Positions 61,390-64,000 of a stretch of 64,000 nt of DNA are shown here, in pieces. Positions within the stretch are counted from its first letter, which is position 1, and the number at the start of each line of letters is the position of its first letter. The notes below the pieces were generated by a model, which was given only the letters and a program-made list of their open reading frames with translations, did no database searches and was not told the DNA's origin. Made by a program: the position numbers and the translations under genes. This stretch comes from RBG-16-64-43 sp035288225 (lineage in GTDB: Bacteria; Chloroflexota; Anaerolineae; Anaerolineales; RBG-16-64-43), in contig DATEAT010000052.1 of the NCBI GenBank assembly GCA_035288225.1, positions 3,058 through 67,057 on the forward strand, in the 5' to 3' direction.

Positions 61390-63234
61390 TCATGTCACGC
61401 CCGCTTCACGCCGGGCACGCACCAGGCGCGCGGTCAGAAGAGGGACCACGTCGTTCCAATCGCCAACGATCCCATAGTCGCAATCCGCGAAGATCGGCGC
61501 CTGCGGGTCGGAGTTCACCGCGAGGATCAACCCGGCGCGCCGCAACCCGAACAGATGGTACGGCTTGCCGCTGATGCCTATTGCCACGTACAGCTTGGGC
61601 CCATAGGCATGACCGGTTAACCCGATCTGGGTCTGGCGGGGCAGCCAGCCTTCGTCCACCACCTTGCGTGTGGCGCCCAGACCGGCGCCCAGCACGCGCG
61701 CCAATTCATCCAACGACGGGAGATTCTGCCGCCCGCCGATGCCCATCCCCACCCCGACAATAACTTGGCTGCGTTCCAGGTCGAGGACGGTGTACTCACT
61801 CGGCTGGTGATCGCGCACACGCGTACGCTTGGCCGGCAGATGGCCGACGTCCAGGTGGATGATCTCGACCATGTGCGAGCCATCCGGCGGCCAGGGTTCC
61901 ACTGCGCCCGGGCGAAGCGTGGCCATGACCGGCACTGTTCGAGAAAGGATGGGGGCGATCAGGCTGCCGGCAAAGGCCGGCTTTAGCTGCACGATGCGCG
62001 ATTGCTCGTCGACCTCCAGGCCCAGGCAATCGCCGGTCAGGCCGATCTCCAGCCGCGCCGCAACGCGCGGGGCGAGGTCGCGGCCGCTCGAGGTCGAAGC
62101 CAATAACACCAGGTATGGTCGGCGCGCGCGAATGGCGGCGGCCAGGATGTGCGTGTGCTGCTCGAGCGAGAACTCACCCAGCGGCTCGGCATCCGCGACG
62201 TAGACAACCTCGGCACCGTGACGCGCGGCAAGCGAAGCCAGCGGAGCCACCTCATGCCCGATGAGCACGCAGGCCACCGGCCCGCCCAGGCGGGTTGCGA
62301 CACGCCGCGCTTCGGCCAGCATCTCGAACGTGACCGGGCGCAGCGTGCCCTGGTGCACCTCAGCCACAACCCACACCGCGCGGTCGGCCGAGCGCGCAGC
62401 ATGCGCCATCGGCGGCGCCTCACTGGCCGTGGCCCGCCATCGGCCAAACAGCCCCTCGGCCAGGAGATCGCGCACCGTCGCATCCACCACCCCCTGCGCG
62501 CCCTCGTGCGCCGAGCGGATCACTCGCTTGCGGCGGCTGACGACTTCGCGCACCGCGCTGACCCACGTCGGTGAGCCCGCATCCCCCAGCAGCACCGGGT
62601 CGAGTTCGAGCTGGCGCGCTCCCCATATCTCCACCGGCCGGCTGCGCGCGGCGGCCAGCATCTCGGGCGACACCTTGATGGGTTTGATCAACCGCTCGCT
62701 GGCGGTGAGCACCGCCGGCAGCCTGGCCTCGACGATATCCAGTCCGTCATCCACTTCGCTCGTTACGGTCACCCGGTCGAGCTTGGCGTTGGTCTCCAGT
62801 CGTGTCACTCCCGAAACCTGGGGCAGGTCCAGAATCTCCGCGACCATCCCCGGCACCTGGGCCGTCTCCCCGTCGGTGGTGTACTTGCCGCACAAGATCA
62901 GGTCGAACCCGATGTGGCGGCAGGCCTCAGCCAACGCGCGAGCGGTGGCCAGTGTGTCCGATCCGGCGAACTCTTTTCCCTGCAAGTGAACCGCGCGATC
63001 GGCGCCGGAAGCCAGGGCTTCGTAAAGCGCCTCGCGCGCCTGTTCAGGGCCCATCGTGAGCACGATGACTTCGCCGCCGTGCTGCTCGCGCAACGCAATG
63101 GCCTGCGCCAGCGCGCGACGATCGAATGGGTTGATTTCGTTCGGCACGCCCGCGCGCACAAGGCGCAGATCTCGGCTGTCGAACTGCAGGCGGTCGGCGG
63201 TGGGTACCTGTTTTATGCAGACAACAATGCGCAT
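61390..63234 (-). CDS. electron transfer flavoprotein, beta and alpha subunits fused
   Basis: A protein of 614 residues. Residues 1-255 are EtfB: MRIVVCIKQVPTADRLQFD, NEINPFDRRALAQAIALREQHGG, LTMGPEQAREALYEALASGADRAVHL and CGKYTTDGETAQVPGMVAEIL. Residues about 285-614 are EtfA: VWVVAEVHQGTLRPVTFEMLAEARRVA, a central block, and the FAD domain with QVIVGVGMGIGGRQNLPSLDELA, RQTQIGLTGHAYGPKLYVAIGISGKPYHL and ILAVNSDPQAPIFADCDYGIVGDW. A fused EtfB-EtfA chain replaces the usual two genes. It would accept electrons from dehydrogenases such as the acyl-CoA dehydrogenase at 22262. AAGGA precedes the ATG. No ETF-quinone oxidoreductase is nearby. Confidence 0.92.
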   Translation of the reverse strand: MRIVVCIKQVPTADRLQFDSRDLRLVRAGVPNEINPFDRRALAQAIALREQHGGEVIVLTMGPEQAREALYEALASGADRAVHLQGKEFAGSDTLATARALAEACRHIGFDLILCGKYTTDGETAQVPGMVAEILDLPQVSGVTRLETNAKLDRVTVTSEVDDGLDIVEARLPAVLTASERLIKPIKVSPEMLAAARSRPVEIWGARQLELDPVLLGDAGSPTWVSAVREVVSRRKRVIRSAHEGAQGVVDATVRDLLAEGLFGRWRATASEAPPMAHAARSADRAVWVVAEVHQGTLRPVTFEMLAEARRVATRLGGPVACVLIGHEVAPLASLAARHGAEVVYVADAEPLGEFSLEQHTHILAAAIRARRPYLVLLASTSSGRDLAPRVAARLEIGLTGDCLGLEVDEQSRIVQLKPAFAGSLIAPILSRTVPVMATLRPGAVEPWPPDGSHMVEIIHLDVGHLPAKRTRVRDHQPSEYTVLDLERSQVIVGVGMGIGGRQNLPSLDELARVLGAGLGATRKVVDEGWLPRQTQIGLTGHAYGPKLYVAIGISGKPYHLFGLRRAGLILAVNSDPQAPIFADCDYGIVGDWNDVVPLLTARLVRARREAGVT

Positions 63235-63655
63235 TCTGTGTCCTTAGTGTCTTCCCGAGGGACATTTGGCGTCAATGTCCATCTGTATTATACGAAATTC
63301 CTCCCCTTTCTGGATGAATCCACGGGAAGAGTCTTCCGATTGCCCCGTTCACGCGCACGCGTTGCAGGTCCCTGCAAGTCTGGACAATAGTTTGCATGCC
63401 TGGCGCCGCCTCATGCCGTCGGGATAATCGGTCGTGCGCCATTCTGGTGGCCCTCGCATCTTCGTCCACGCTCGTGCCTCGTGGCACGTGCTCTGCCGAT
63501 CGCTAGAACATGCTCACTCCCCACCACGCCCCGACCTGCCTACTTCCCCGGCGCCGAATAGCCTCGAGGATAGGCCCGGGCCGGACTCGTTTCTTCCAGT
63601 ACTCCGCCCGTGTTAAGCCTTGCACGGGAACCGTCTCTTCCCAAGGAGCCGCCTG
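63235..63655. other. intergenic region between divergent ETF and symporter genes
   Basis: About 420 bases, no gene. On the minus strand TATAAT at 63292-63287 is a likely -10 for the ETF gene, with a weak -35. On the plus strand the end of the gap carries AAGGAG eight bases before the symporter ATG. The middle shows nothing recognisable. Confidence 0.5.
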
Positions 63656-64000
63656 ATGCAGCTTTCCGCGAGCGATCGCAAACTGAAGTGGTATCAGAAG
63701 CTGGTCTTCGCCCTGGGCGAATTTGCGCCCTCGGTGGCGGTGGGCACGGTCCTGCCCTTCTATTTCCTCTTCTTCCTCACCGACGTCGCCGGGGTTCGCC
63801 CAGGCGTCGCCGGGACGATTCTTCTCATCGCGCGCATCTGGGATGCAGTCAACGATCCGCTGGTCGGCGTGCTTTCCGATCGCACGCGCAGCCGGCTGGG
63901 GCGGCGCCGCCCGTACATGCTGGCCGGCGCGGTGCCGATGGCGGTCCTCTACATGCTGCTCTGGTTTGTCCCACCCCTGGCCACATCCGGCGCTCGCGCG
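63656..64000 (+). CDS. GPH-family sugar:cation symporter, N-terminal part (runs off the right edge)
   Basis: The first 115 residues of a MelB-type glycoside-pentoside-hexuronide symporter. After MQLSASDRKLKWYQKLVFALGEFAPSVAVGT comes LPFYFLFFLTDVAGVRPGVAGTILLIARIWDAVNDPLVGVLSDRTRSRLGRRRPYML: the DAVNDPLVG cation motif and the RxGRRRP loop are the family signature. The rest lies outside the window. Confidence 0.93.
   Translation, partial: MQLSASDRKLKWYQKLVFALGEFAPSVAVGTVLPFYFLFFLTDVAGVRPGVAGTILLIARIWDAVNDPLVGVLSDRTRSRLGRRRPYMLAGAVPMAVLYMLLWFVPPLATSGARA

Overview
This is a GC-rich bacterial chromosome segment with densely packed, mostly operonic genes. The mix suggests a member of the Chloroflexota, probably Anaerolineae-like: lipoproteins with Thr/Pro/Ala-rich linkers, a PPi-type phosphofructokinase, an AniA-like copper nitrite reductase, a fused ETF, an MttB-family corrinoid methyltransferase locus and DUF5679. 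The taxonomic guess rests on gene content only; there is no rRNA in the window. There is no prophage, CRISPR array or transposase. The non-coding DNA is instead marked by two families of short palindromic dispersed repeats.

Layout. 1-8423 (minus): start of an APC-type permease, an unknown conserved protein, a ClbS/DfsB-type DinB protein and the AddB/AddA helicase-nuclease pair. 8606-18050 (minus): a corrinoid-dependent one-carbon operon. It reads GntR/UTRA regulator, non-pyrrolysine MttB homologue, RACo-like corrinoid activator, corrinoid protein, homocysteine methyltransferase, DUF1638, virulence-factor domain protein, MetV, MetF and a pterin-dependent methyltransferase. A consensus promoter with a GntR-type palindrome precedes it. 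18.1-18.7 kb: an unexplained leader region, a terminator and tRNA-Asp. 18.8-21.8 kb (plus): two tandem PflA-like radical SAM paralogues, the first without its cluster cysteines, then a PIG-L deacetylase.

22-31 kb (minus): acyl-CoA dehydrogenase, a MecA-like lipoprotein transpeptidase, a two-subunit CoA-transferase, a large carbohydrate-type lipoprotein and a DUF5679 zinc ribbon. 31.9-43 kb (plus): lipoprotein, mtaB-HIT, efp with a Cys-rich protein and a HAD-DinB fusion, a polar amino-acid ABC transporter, and plsX-fabF with a membrane protein; tRNA-Leu is antisense. 43.4-56 kb (minus): arsR-arsM, an SPFH-HTH protein with a partner, a ctaB remnant, a deacetylase-like lipoprotein, PPi-PFK, dnaE and typA. 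56.4-64 kb: a propeller protein and redoxin (plus), a methyltransferase gene broken by two adjacent TGA codons, nirK and an EtfB-EtfA fusion (minus), and the start of a GPH-family symporter (plus).

How the genes work together. In the central operon MttB would demethylate a methylated, probably quaternary, amine onto the corrinoid protein, and RACo would keep the cobalt active. The methyl group would then go to tetrahydrofolate (pterin methyltransferase, MetVF) or to homocysteine (methionine). DUF1638 and the virulence-factor protein are translationally coupled members without a known role and are the most promising undescribed part of the system. NirK and ETF point to flexible redox metabolism. 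The acyl-CoA dehydrogenase and CoA-transferase genes point to acyl-CoA catabolism.
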